Below, one piece after another: positions 10,250 to 19,168 of a DNA stretch of 64,000 nucleotides. The number at the start of each line of letters is the position of its first letter. The stretch's first letter is position 1. Both the position numbers and the translations under genes were made by a program. The stretch is from JAWKJY01 sp041393535 (GTDB taxonomy: Bacteria; Actinomycetota; Thermoleophilia; Gaiellales; Gaiellaceae). Under the pieces are notes generated by a model. It saw only the letters and a list, made by a program, of their open reading frames with translations, did not search any database and was not told the DNA's origin. The stretch lies in contig JAWKJY010000002.1 in assembly GCA_041393535.1 (NCBI GenBank), positions 186,001 through 250,000 of the forward strand, read 5' to 3'.

Positions 10250-11628
10250 GCCGCGGCCGATGCTGCGCGAAGCCGCCGGAGCGGCGGAGCCGCCGCCGAG
10301 GGAGCGCCGCGCGCTCCCCGCCGAGCGGCCGCCGGAGCCGAAGCTCGTCCGAGGCCGCGACGGCGTCAGGTCGGGCGTCCACGAGCTGCCGACGCCGCGG
10401 CCGCCGCCGAGCGGGCGGCCCCAGTCGAAGCGCACGCCGCTCCCGCCGCTGCTGGGCTGGCCGCCGCCGAGGAGCGCATCGAGGACGACCTGAACGCGTC
10501 GAGGCCGCCTACGCCGAGGCCGCCGTGGGAGCGCGGCGCCTTCGCGGCCGGGACCTGGACGCCGTTCACGTCGATCTGCCGCGTCCTCGGCTGCTCGCCG
10601 CGCGCGAGCAGCTCGGCGCAGGTGGCGCAGACGCCGACCTGCTTCGTGCCTGCCGCCGTCGTGATCGTCGCGCCGTCGTCGTCGCCGGGCGGCAAGGCCG
10701 GGTCGAAGAAGCAGGCGGCGTGGGCGCCTCGGCTTCGGCTGGGGCGGGACTGGCTTGCCGGCCGCGAGAGCGCTCTCGACGGCTGCGACGCCAGCGTCTC
10801 GTCGATGCGGCTCGCGACCTGGGCGCACTGGACGAGCGTCGCCGCTCGCACGATCTCATCCTTCAGCGTCGCGAAGCGCTCGTTCGCGGTGCGCGAGTGC
10901 CCTGCACCTCGGGCGTCTGGGCGAGCTGGACGTCGTCCCCGATCTCGACGATCGCGCTCGTCACGGCGAGGAACTGCGTCTCGAGCTCGGCCTTCGCCTT
11001 GGCGAGCTCGGCGGCGGCGCTGGCGCCCGGCGCGCCGCTGGAACCAGCCGATCCCGAGCCCGACGAGCGGGATGCCGAGGACGAAGGCGAGGAACCACCC
11101 GGGCCCGGAGCCACCGTCCGACGAGCCGTCGCCGCCCGTGCGGCCCCCGCTCGCGGCGTGCCGCGCGCGGGCACGTGACGAGGACGTCGGCGGCGACGCC
11201 GACCGCCTGCAGGAACTCGACCGCGCCGGCGTCGAAGCAGCGGCGTGCCTCGTCGACGGTCGCGTCGAACGCCGCGTCGAGCGCCGCGTCGTCGAGGACG
11301 GTCGAGTCGGCCCCGATCTCGCCGGGGCGACTGGACGTAGATCGTCCCCGCGTCCTCGTCGGAGGAGGAGCTCCTGGACGCTGCGCGCGAACGCGTCGTT
11401 CCCCTGCGGCGGGTCCGGAGGCGAGCCGGAGACGTGCACGGGCGCCCCATTCACCCTCGCCTCCGGGATCAGCTCCTCGAGCAGGCTGACCGTGGAGCTC
11501 GCCGCCGTCCCCTCGAGGAAGCACCCGCGCAGCGCGATCCCGTCCGCGACCCTCGACGGTCGCCGCGCCGACCTTCCCTGACCCAGAGGCGGGACCACGA
11601 GAGCCAGCAGCAGCGCGACGCGCCTCAC
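10250..11628 (-). pseudogene. Exported, membrane-anchored coiled-coil protein, frameshifted
   Basis: GTG at 11628 opens a signal peptide (RRVALLLALVVPPLGQG). An external domain of about 150 residues follows (LEGTAASSTVSLLEELIPEA, then in another frame AALDAAFDATVDEARRCFDA), then a transmembrane segment GWFLAFVLGIPLVGLGIGWF, and a coiled coil (AAAELAKAKAELETQFLAV, ERFATLKDEIVRAATLVQ). Next comes a CFFDP...VCATC motif that may bind metal, and a Gly/Ser/Arg-rich tail. The order resembles actinobacterial TPM-domain proteins, though I do not see a clear TPM domain. Four or more frame changes occur, and the 3' end is uncertain by tens of bases. Confidence 0.55.
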
Positions 11629-11753
11629 GGCAGCCGACCTTCGCCGACCCCGGCAGGTTCTGCCGGGCCCTGCGGCGCCGGAGGAACTGCGAGCGGTGAC
11701 CAGAGCCGGATGTGCCGAGTGCGGCTCGCCATGGCGCGACGAGGGTTCGACGC

Positions 11754-11775
11754 GGGAGAAGCGCGAGCTTCTCCC
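11754..11775 (-). terminator. Hairpin terminator of the SDR gene
   Basis: Perfect 9-base stem with a GCGA loop, 6 bases beyond the stop codon of the SDR gene. Core sequence is the same as that of the terminator at 2615-2642. Confidence 0.7.
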
Positions 11776-11780
11776 CCGTG

Positions 11781-12558
11781 CTACAGGGGCTTCCACGCGA
11801 GCGCTCCGCCGTCGATCGAGATGACCGCGCCGGTGATCCAGGAGGCGTCACGATCCACGGGCGAATGAGCTTCATGATGTCGTCCGGCTTGCCGAGCCGC
11901 TTGACGAGGCAGACCTCGAGCAGCTCCTGGACGATCTTCTCGCGGTCGCCGACGCCGGCGAGGAACTGCTCGAGCAGCGGCGTCTCGACGCCCGCGGGGC
12001 AGTAGACGTTGCACCGCACGGGGGCGAGGTCGACGGCCGTCGAGCGGGTCAGCTGCACGATCGCGCCCTTGATCGCGTTGTAGGCGGGCGAGCCGGGGTA
12101 GCCGATCAGGCTCGCGGTCGAGCCGGCGTTCACGATCGCGCCGGCCCTCGACGCCCGCAGGTGCGGCGCGGCGTGCTTGGTGCACCACCAGAAGCCGCGC
12201 AGGTTCGTCTCGGTATTACCGCGTCCCAGAGCTCGTTCGAGATCTGGTCGATCGGCTGCGGGCCGGCCATCGCGACCTCGTGGACGGCGGCGTTGTTGTG
12301 GAGGACGTCGATCCCGCCGAAGCGGTCGACGGCGGCGCGCATGAGCGCGATCACCTCCTCCTCGACGCGCTGGTTGCAGCGGACGTACAGGGCCTCGCCG
12401 CCGGCCTGCTCCACGAGCGCGACCGTCTCGGCGCCCTCGTCGTCCTTCACGTCGGAGACGACGACCCTGCGCGCGCCCTGGCGCGCCATCTCGATCGCGG
12501 TCGCGCGGCCCATCCCGTTCGCGCCGCCGGTGACGATGCAGACCTTGCCGTCGAGCAC
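11781..12558 (-). pseudogene. SDR-family oxidoreductase, frameshifted
   Basis: Classical short-chain dehydrogenase. It has the cofactor motif TGGANGMG at the N-terminus, the NNAA motif (LHNNAAVHE), the active-site serine in IVNAGSTAS and the YxxxK pair in AYNAIKGA, so the catalytic set is complete. The reading frame changes near 12225 (after NELWDAV) and near 11855 (before DASWITGAVISIDGGALAWKPL). One base restored at each place gives a normal 250-260-residue protein. It is last in the minus-strand block, just after the MBL-fold hydrolase, and probably oxidises or reduces an intermediate of the same pathway. Confidence 0.8.
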
Positions 12559-13524
12559 CTACGCCTCCCTCCAGGCCGGCCGGCCGTCCACCTGCTCCCG
12601 GACCGCCTCGCCGCGCGCCTCGAGGTCGACGAGATGCGCGCGTGGACGGGAGCGGTGCAGCTTGTTGGTCCGGCCGAACGCACCGATTTTGGCGGCGTCC
12701 GCGGCCGCGTGCAGCTCCCGCAGCGTGCGCGCCGCCGGGCCGAGCGCGCCGCGCACGACGGCGTCCAGCTCGCCGACGAACGCGGCCGCGTCGTCGAGGA
12801 AGCGGGCGAGCGTCGCGCCGGACATGGGCGCGAAGTGGCTCGAGCCGAGCACGGCCGGGTCGAGGCCGCGGATGCGCTCGATCGTCCGCCGCTGGAGCTC
12901 GACCGAGCCGTACTGGGGCGGCGTCACGTGCTCCGGGTTGGCCGGATCGGGCCCGCGGCCGGCGATCGCGTCCTGCGCGATCAGCGTCCGCGAGGCCGCG
13001 TGCCAGAGGCCGACGAGACCGGGGGCGTGACCGGGCAGCTCGACGACGACGAGCGTCGTCCCGCCGAGGTCGATCCGGTCGCCGTCGGCGACGTCGCCGG
13101 CGATCGGGCCGGGCGTGCCGTAGGCGCCCTCCATCCACTGGATCGTCTCGGCCGGCAGGCCAAGGCCGTGCTCGTCCGCCCAGCCGTAGCGCTCGTCGCG
13201 GCAGACGGCCCACGACTCGACGCGGGGCTGCTCGAGCCGGTGCGCGCGGATGCGGCAGCCGGGCACGAGCGCCTGGAGCTCGGAGGTGCCGCCCGCGTGG
13301 TCGAGGTCGGCGTGGGAGATGACGCACTCGACGAGCGCCTCGGGGCCGAGCCCCAGCTCGGCGAGCGCGGGGACGACCCACTCGGCCACGTCGCCGTGGA
13401 TCCCGGTGTCGACGAGCAGCGCGCCGCGCTCGCCGAGGACGAGCCAGTGCGCGCAGCGGATCCCGCCGCCGAGGAGCGTCGGCACCTCGTGGATGCCCGG
13501 GGCGACCTCCGTCGTGCGGCTCAC
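12559..13524 (-). CDS. MBL-fold metallohydrolase
   Basis: A 321-residue metallo-beta-lactamase-fold protein. The metal motif is SHADLDHAGG, i.e. HxDxDH in place of the usual HxHxDH, which still supplies two His and two Asp. Further ligand regions are LPGHAPG (His), LIAQDAI (bridging Asp) and GSSHFAP (His). A basic C-terminal region (about residues 285-321) extends beyond the fold. The GTG start (13522-13524) overlaps the TGA of the upstream double hydrolase by four bases, so the two are translationally coupled and likely act on the same substrate. The substrate is unknown; thioesters, lactones or phosphodiesters are possible for this fold. Confidence 0.85.
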   Translation of the reverse strand: MSRTTEVAPGIHEVPTLLGGGIRCAHWLVLGERGALLVDTGIHGDVAEWVVPALAELGLGPEALVECVISHADLDHAGGTSELQALVPGCRIRAHRLEQPRVESWAVCRDERYGWADEHGLGLPAETIQWMEGAYGTPGPIAGDVADGDRIDLGGTTLVVVELPGHAPGLVGLWHAASRTLIAQDAIAGRGPDPANPEHVTPPQYGSVELQRRTIERIRGLDPAVLGSSHFAPMSGATLARFLDDAAAFVGELDAVVRGALGPAARTLRELHAAADAAKIGAFGRTNKLHRSRPRAHLVDLEARGEAVREQVDGRPAWREA

Positions 13525-15209
13525 TTCGCGCTCCCGTCGAGGAAGCGGGCGATCGCACGGGCGTCCGTGGCCGCGTCGCCGGACAGGACGGTCGCCGGGA
13601 TCCCGGCCAGGCGGCCGACCTCGACGAGCACGGTCGCCGCGACCTCGCCGGGCGCGGCGCAGGCCATCGCCGGCACGGGGATCGAGCCGAGCGCGTCCTC
13701 GAGCGGGTGCGCGAGCGCGGCCCGCTCGGGCAGGTCGTAGGTCGGCAGCGCCTTGAGGATCTCGAGCACGCGCCGGTGGATCTCCGCCGGCGGCGCCGGG
13801 GCGTGCTTGCGGACGTTCGCCCGCGTGCGATCGAACCAGGGGAAGAACACCTCGCGGTCGCGCGTCATCGTCCACGCGCGCAGCAGGTGCGTGCCGTCCG
13901 TCTCGGGCGCGAGCGAGACGCGCGGCTGCGCGAGGAAGCGCTTCCGCACGTCCGGGCTCCAGAGCGGGAAGCCGTCGAGCACGAGCTTGCCGACCGCCCG
14001 CGGCTTCGCCCGGGCGAGCTCGAGCGCGAGCACCGCGCCGATCCCCTTGCCGTAGAGGTCGACCTCCCGCGTACCGAGCGAGCGGATCGCGCGGTCGAGG
14101 CTCGCGACGTAGTCGGCGACGGCCGGCTCCTTCTTCCCGAGCGGGTCGGAGCCGCCGGTGCCGGGGACGTCGAGGATCACGACGGGGCGCGTCGCCGCGA
14201 GCGCGTCGGCGATCGCGCGCAGCCCGGAGCCCGCGTCGGGGGCGTCGGGGAGCAGGACGAGCGGGCGGCCGGGCGCGTCGAGGCGGCGGCGGACGAGCAG
14301 CTGGCGGCGCCCGTCGGCGGCGTACTCGCGGCTCAGCCGGCCGGCGATCGGCGCGGCGGCCGGGGCCGGCGGCGCGTCGGGGCAGGGCGCGCCGGCGAGG
14401 AAGTCCGCGATCCAGCGCGGGTGCTCGGCCTTCGGCATCCGCGCCTTCACCGTGTCCCTGCCGAGCTTCGCGGGCAGCTGGTCGGTGTACCTCCCGAGCA
14501 GGTCGTCGAAGTGCGCGGTCAGCGCGGCGCGCGCCTTCAGCTCGGCGACCCGGACGTGGCCCTCGTAGTCGAAGGCGGCGCGGTACGAGAGCGGGTACAG
14601 CTCGCCCGGGAGCAGCCAGTCGACCAGGCGCTCGTGGAAGTGCTCGGCGCTCGGCAGGTCGAGCTCGAAGCGGCCCTCGTCGGTCGGCCGGTAGAAGGGC
14701 CAGAACATCACGTGGTCGCGGTAGCGGTGCCACAGCGCGACGAGATGCGTCCCGTCCGACTGCGGCGGGTACTGGATCAGCCAGTTCATCCGCAGGTCGA
14801 TCGCCTCGGCGCGCGTGAACGTCGGCAGGCCGTCGACGACGATCGAGCGGGCCGCCTTCGGGTGGCGGAGCCCCAGTTCGAGCACGATCTGCGCGCCGGT
14901 GTGGGAGCCGTAGACGTAGGGCCGGTCGAGCCCGAGCGGCTCGAACAGCTCGACGATCGCGTCCGCGTAGTCGGCGATCGTCGGCGCGTCCGTTGCCGTC
15001 AGCAGGTCGGAGCCGCCGTAGCCCGCCGTGTCGAGCGCGAGCACGCAGTGTCCGAGCTCGGCGAGCGCCCGCGCGAGCGGGAGGAGCATCACGCCCGTCA
15101 TCGGCGACTCGTGGACGAGCAGGACGGGCGGCCCCTCGCCGAGGCGGCGGTAGTGCACCTGGCGGTCGCCGACGGTGACGAAGTGACGGGTGATCGGGTG
15201 CTCGGGCAC
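13521..15209 (-). CDS. Double alpha/beta-hydrolase protein without nucleophile serines
   Basis: A 562-residue protein made of two tandem alpha/beta-hydrolase domains (about 1-270 and 300-560) that resemble each other. Both carry a DGTHL..W...RD...F.PW/F-F block after the core. In domain 1 the nucleophile elbow reads G-S-H-T-G (101-105), with His103 where serine should be; in domain 2 it reads G-K-G-I-G (387-391), with Gly389 there. So neither domain has the usual serine. Domain 1 keeps an HESPMTG oxyanion-type loop. It may be a non-hydrolytic lyase or decarboxylase, or a binding protein. The GTG at 15209 is preceded by AGGAG. It is coupled to the MBL-fold gene downstream. Confidence 0.85.
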   Translation of the reverse strand: MPEHPITRHFVTVGDRQVHYRRLGEGPPVLLVHESPMTGVMLLPLARALAELGHCVLALDTAGYGGSDLLTATDAPTIADYADAIVELFEPLGLDRPYVYGSHTGAQIVLELGLRHPKAARSIVVDGLPTFTRAEAIDLRMNWLIQYPPQSDGTHLVALWHRYRDHVMFWPFYRPTDEGRFELDLPSAEHFHERLVDWLLPGELYPLSYRAAFDYEGHVRVAELKARAALTAHFDDLLGRYTDQLPAKLGRDTVKARMPKAEHPRWIADFLAGAPCPDAPPAPAAAPIAGRLSREYAADGRRQLLVRRRLDAPGRPLVLLPDAPDAGSGLRAIADALAATRPVVILDVPGTGGSDPLGKKEPAVADYVASLDRAIRSLGTREVDLYGKGIGAVLALELARAKPRAVGKLVLDGFPLWSPDVRKRFLAQPRVSLAPETDGTHLLRAWTMTRDREVFFPWFDRTRANVRKHAPAPPAEIHRRVLEILKALPTYDLPERAALAHPLEDALGSIPVPAMACAAPGEVAATVLVEVGRLAGIPATVLSGDAATDARAIARFLDGSAK

Positions 15210-15232
15210 GGGCGGGACTCTCCTGTGGGGTC

Positions 15233-15976
15233 TCAGTGGTCGCGGAGGAGCGGGCCGAAGCCCGTGAAGCGGTCCTGGAAGCCGTTCGCGCGGAGCGCGT
15301 GCCAGAGCGTGGCCGCGTTGATCGCGACGACGGGCTTGCCGAGCCAGCGCTCGGCCTCGTCGGCGAGGCGCACGAAGCTCAGGTTCGTCCCGACCTGGAC
15401 GATCGCGTCGACGTCGGGGCCGTCGAGCTCGCGCAGGATCGGCAGCACCTCGGCCTCGGTGATCCGCGCGATCGACGTCGCGCTCGGGCACTTCAGGCCG
15501 TGCAGGCGGACGATCTCGACGCCCAGCTCGCCGAAGAAGCCGCGCACCTGCTCGTCGCCGACGGGCTGGTACGGCGTCAGGACGGCGATCCGCTTCAGGC
15601 CGAGCGCGGCGATCGCGTCCTCGCAGGCGGCGGCGCCGGTCGAGCACTCGAGGCCCGACTGCTCGCGTACCTTGCGCACGAACTCCTCGCCGCCGGCCTT
15701 GCCGCCCCAGAACGTCTCGGCGGACATGCCCATCACGAGGTAGTCGGGCTCGCAGGTCATCACGTCGCGGATCGCGACCGTGATCGACTCCCGCACCTGG
15801 CCGAGCAGCGCCTCGAAGGCGTCGTCGGAGGAGAGGTCGGGCGCCTCGATGTACATCCGGCCGAAGTGGAAGGTGATCCCTTCGGGGCGGACGGCGTAGA
15901 GGTCGTGCTCGACGACGGTGTTCGTCGAGGGGATGATCACGCCGAGCTTCGCGCGGGTTCCGACGCTGTCGGGCAC
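15233..15976 (-). CDS. Asp/Glu racemase superfamily protein (maleate isomerase / arylmalonate decarboxylase-like)
   Basis: A 247-residue protein beginning VGTRAKLGVIIPSTNTVVEHD, the typical N-terminus of the maleate isomerase, arylmalonate decarboxylase and EutA group. It contains the family blocks DYLVMGMSAETFWGG, GLKRIAVLTPYQPVGDEQV and DAIVQVGTNLSFVRLADEAE. At the two places where maleate isomerases carry catalytic cysteines, this protein has Ser (MGMSAE) and Thr (VGTNLS); other cysteines lie elsewhere. It may therefore bind or isomerise a dicarboxylate by another mechanism. The GTG at 15976 has AAGGAGG close upstream. It lies between the M24 peptidase and the double hydrolase, all on one strand with short gaps. 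Confidence 0.8.
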   Translation of the reverse strand: MPDSVGTRAKLGVIIPSTNTVVEHDLYAVRPEGITFHFGRMYIEAPDLSSDDAFEALLGQVRESITVAIRDVMTCEPDYLVMGMSAETFWGGKAGGEEFVRKVREQSGLECSTGAAACEDAIAALGLKRIAVLTPYQPVGDEQVRGFFGELGVEIVRLHGLKCPSATSIARITEAEVLPILRELDGPDVDAIVQVGTNLSFVRLADEAERWLGKPVVAINAATLWHALRANGFQDRFTGFGPLLRDH

Positions 15977-15986
15977 GGTGCCTCCT

Positions 15987-17094
15987 TCAGCTCCAGAGGG
16001 CCAGCGGCCCGTGGGTGAGCGCCTCGCAGCCGTCGCGCGTGACGAGGAACGTGTCCTCGATCCGCGCGCCGCCGAGGCCCGGGACGTAGATCCCCGGCTC
16101 GACCGTGACGACCATGCCCTCGACGAGCGTCGTCGTGTCGAGGCCGTCCAGCCGGGGCGGCTCCTGGTTCTCGCAGCCGATCCCGTGGCCGACCAGGAAC
16201 GGCATCTCGTAGCCCCGCGCGCGGGCGGTCTCGACGCAGGCGGCGTGCACCTCGTCGGCGCGGGCGCCCGGGCGCAGCGCGGCGACGCCCGCCTCGTACG
16301 CGGCGAGGGTCGCGTCGAGCAGGGCGCGCAGGGCGTCCGGGGGCGGGCCGGGCGTGGCCGTGCGGGCCATGTCGCCGCAGTAGCCGAGGCGCGTCCCGCC
16401 GCAGTCGAGCAGGACCGGCTCGCCGGCCGCGAGGCGCCGCTCGGCGGGAAAGGGGACGGCCGTCGCCGTCGCATCGGCGCCGCCGCCGAGGACGAGCGGG
16501 AAGGCGAGCGGGCCCGAGCCCGCACGGCGCATCGCGGTCTCGACCGCGAGCGCGAGCTCGCGCTCGTCGGCGCCCGCGACCACGCCCTCGGCGAACGCGG
16601 CGGCGCCGGCGCTCGTGATCCGGCCCGCCTCGCGGAGCAGCGCGACCTCCGCCGGGGACTTGACCTGCCGCAGCGCGACGAGGTCGCCCGTGACGTCGAC
16701 GACGTCCGGCGCGTCCACCCCGCGGGCGAGCCCGAGGTGGAGCGGCGCGGGGAGGATGCTCCAGCCGGCGACGCCGACGCGGCGCGGGGCGGCGGGCAGC
16801 TCGAGCAGCGCGTCGCGGGCGGTCGTCGCTCGGCGCACGGCGGCCGGCTCGAGCCAGGAGGCCGCGCGCGGGCGACGTCCCACGCCTGGTCGACGAGGAG
16901 CGCGACCGAGTCGGACCCGACGACGACGAGCGCGCCGCCGTTCGTCGGCGCGTAGCCGGTCAGGTAGACAGGTGCGCGCGCATGTCGTCCTGCAGGCGAG
17001 CACGTAGTCGAGGCCCTCCTGCTCGGCGGCGCCGCGCAGCGCCTCGACGCGCCGTGAAGTCAGCCGCCGGGATCCCGGCTGGCTCCGCGCTCAC
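15987..17094 (-). pseudogene. M24-family peptidase (Xaa-Pro aminopeptidase / creatinase-like), 5' part frameshifted
   Basis: The C-terminal two thirds is an intact pita-bread metallopeptidase domain: VLLDCGGTRLGYCGDMART, VGHGIGCENQEPP, VTVEPGIYVPGLGGARIEDTF. In prolidases the metal ligands are D-D-H-E-E. Here the first Asp lies in LLDCGG and the second in CGDMAR, with His in GHGIG and Glu in VEPGI and RIED, so a dinuclear site looks complete. The N-terminal creatinase-like domain (LDYVLA, VYLTGYAPTNGGALVVVGSDSVALLVDQAWDVA) is spread over three frames between about 16880 and 17060, requiring several single-base indels. The GTG at 17094, overlapping the cupin gene, is the likely start. It may cleave a peptide, amide or ectoine-like substrate. 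Confidence 0.75.
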
Positions 17095-17449
17095 CAGCCG
17101 TCCTGACGGGCGGCGTCTTGAACTCGAGCCAGACGGAGTCCTCGAGCACGTCCGTCTGGTGGACGACGCCCTTCGGGTGGAAGACCGCGTCGCCCGGGCC
17201 GAGCTCGTAGGCGACCCCGTCGACGGTCGAGCGGATCCGGCCGCGGACGCAGTAGCAGTAGCTCTCGTGGTCGTGCGAGTGCGGCGGCGCGCTCATCCCG
17301 GCCTCGTACGTCACCTCGATCAGCAGGCCGTCCGGCCCGTCGAGCAGGTGGCGGAGCTCCGCCGAGCCGGTCACCGGCGCGCCCTCGACGCTCCGGACGA
17401 CGAAGGGCTCGACCTCGCTGTTCCGGGTGAAGATCCGCTGCTCGCCCAC
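17060..17449 (-). CDS. Cupin-domain protein
   Basis: A 129-residue single-domain cupin. Motif 1 is PPHSHDHESYCYCVRGRIR, with two His and the Glu that bind a metal; motif 2 is GDAVFHPKGVVHQT, with the third His. Such small cupins are dioxygenases, isomerases or sensors. With an amidase and an OYE-type reductase on the other strand, a catabolic or regulatory role is likely. The GTG at 17449 has GGAGGG eight bases upstream. It is first in the minus-strand cluster and overlaps the start of the M24 gene by 35 bases. Confidence 0.85.
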   Translation of the reverse strand: MGEQRIFTRNSEVEPFVVRSVEGAPVTGSAELRHLLDGPDGLLIEVTYEAGMSAPPHSHDHESYCYCVRGRIRSTVDGVAYELGPGDAVFHPKGVVHQTDVLEDSVWLEFKTPPVRTAGERGASRDPGG

Positions 17450-17587
17450 TGTCCCTCCCGTCGTCCCTGGCTGTCGTGCAGGGCGCGAGGCGGCCGGCCG
17501 CCGCCGGGAAGCGCGTCGCGCCTGCGGGCACCGCATCATACGGCGTCGCCCCGCGCCCTCCCCGGCGCACCCGCCGCGTGGCGGCAG

Positions 17588-17593
17588 TACGAT
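17588..17593 (+). promoter_or_regulatory. -10 hexamer of the amidase gene (leaderless)
   Basis: TACGAT, seven bases before the amidase ATG, with no ribosome binding site between. Transcription would begin at or next to the start codon. It lies in the 150-base divergent spacer shared with the cupin gene. Confidence 0.5.
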
Positions 17594-17600
17594 CGCCCGC

Positions 17601-19168
17601 ATGCCCGGGGCACAGACCGACGACCCGGCCGACTGCCTCCTCGACCCCGACGACAGCGCGGCGTTCGCCGCCTCCCGGCTCGGGGAGCAGGCCGTCGCCG
17701 CGTTCCTCGCCGCCACGCGCGCGACGCCGCGCGCGCCGCTCGAGTCGCGCCGGTCCCGCCGCCGTTCCTCGTCGACCGAGGAGGCGTGACCGATCTCGCG
17801 CTCGGGGGCTCGACGCGACCGCGGACGCGATCGCGTCCGGGCGGTCTCGGCCCGCGAGGCGACCGCGGCCTGCCTCGCCTGGATCGAGGCGCTCCAGGCG
17901 CGCACGAACGCCTTCGTGACGGTGCTGGGAGCCGGCGCTCGCTCGCGCGGACGCGCTCGATCGCGCGCGCGGCCGGGGCGAGCCAAGCTCGGCTCGCTGC
18001 ACGGCGTGCCGGTCGCGATCGACTGCATCGACGTCGCGGGCGTCCCGGAACACGCGGCAGGTCAGGGATCCGCCGCGGCGCGGTCGCCGACGCGGACGCG
18101 GCCGTCGTCGCCGCCCTGCGCGCGGCCGGCGCCATCGTCGTCGGGACGACCAACCTGCACGAGTGGGCGTTCGGCGCGACCTCGGCGAACCCGCACTTCG
18201 GCGCTGTCGCGAACCCGTGGGGCGACGAGCTCGTCCCGGGCGGCTCGAGCGGCGGCTCGGCGTGCGCGGTCGCGACCGGGATGGCCTTCGCCGCGCTCGG
18301 GACCGACACGGGCGGCCTGATCCGCCTGCCGGCGAGCTGGTGGTGGCATCGCCGGCCTGAAGGTGACGAACGGGTCGGTCCTCCACGGCCGGCTGCCCGC
18401 CGCCTTCGTGGACGCTCGATCCACCGGCCCTGCTCGGCCGCACCGTCGCCGACCTCGTCCGCCCTGGCGCGCGCTCGCCTCGACGGGAGCGGGTTCGCCG
18501 CGCCGCCGCTCCTGCCCGTGCGCGGGCTGCGCGTCGGCGTGCCCGCCGGGGCGCTCGATCCCGCGCGCCTCGCGCCCGGCGTCCACCGGGCGGTCGCCCG
18601 CGCCGTCGAGCAGCTCGCCGGCGCCGGCGCCTCCGTCCGCGAGCTGGCCGTGCCGGGGCTCGAGACCGTGCCGGGCGCGCAGTTCGCGATCGTCTGCTCC
18701 GAGGCGGCCTCCGTCCACGACCGCGAGGCGCGCCGCGACCGGGCGACCTACGGCGAGGACGTCCAGGCGCTGCTCGCGCTCGGCGACCTCGTCGCCGCGA
18801 AGGACTACGTCGCCGCGCAGCGCCACCGCCAGGCGCTGTGGGCGCGGGTCGAGCCCGTGCTCGGCCAGGTCGACGTCCTCGTCATGCCGACGACGCCCGA
18901 CCAGGCGGAGCGGCGCGACGTCGACGCGGTCACGTGGCCGGACGGCGCCCAGGAGGCCCTGCTCGACGCGTGCATCCGCTTCCTGCTCCCCTGGAACTTC
19001 CTCGGCCTGCCGGCGCTGTCGCTGCCGTGCGGCGTCGAGGACGGCCTGCCCGTCGGCCTGCAGCTCGTGGCGCGGCCCGGGCAGGACGGCGACCTGCTCC
19101 GCCTCGGCGTCGAGCTCGAGCAGGCGTTCGGCTGGACGTTCCCCGCACCGCTGGAGGCTGCCGCGTGA
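17601..19168 (+). pseudogene. Amidase-signature family hydrolase, multiply frameshifted
   Basis: Amidase of the GatA/nylon-hydrolase type, which hydrolyses C-N bonds of amides through a Ser-cisSer-Lys triad. The N-terminus (MPGAQTDDPADCLLDPDDSA), the LHGVPVAIDCID block (note D where the family has the catalytic Lys in VxxKD), GTTNLHEWAFGATSANPHFG, the signature GGSSGGSACAVATG and LGTDTGG are all present but in different frames. From about 18470 the frame is stable to the end (VLVMPTTPDQ, WNFLGLPALSLPCG, GLPVGLQLVARP). At least four indels fall between 17750 and 18470. Joined length is about 520 residues. The start follows a TACGAT hexamer; the end overlaps the next gene. Confidence 0.75.
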
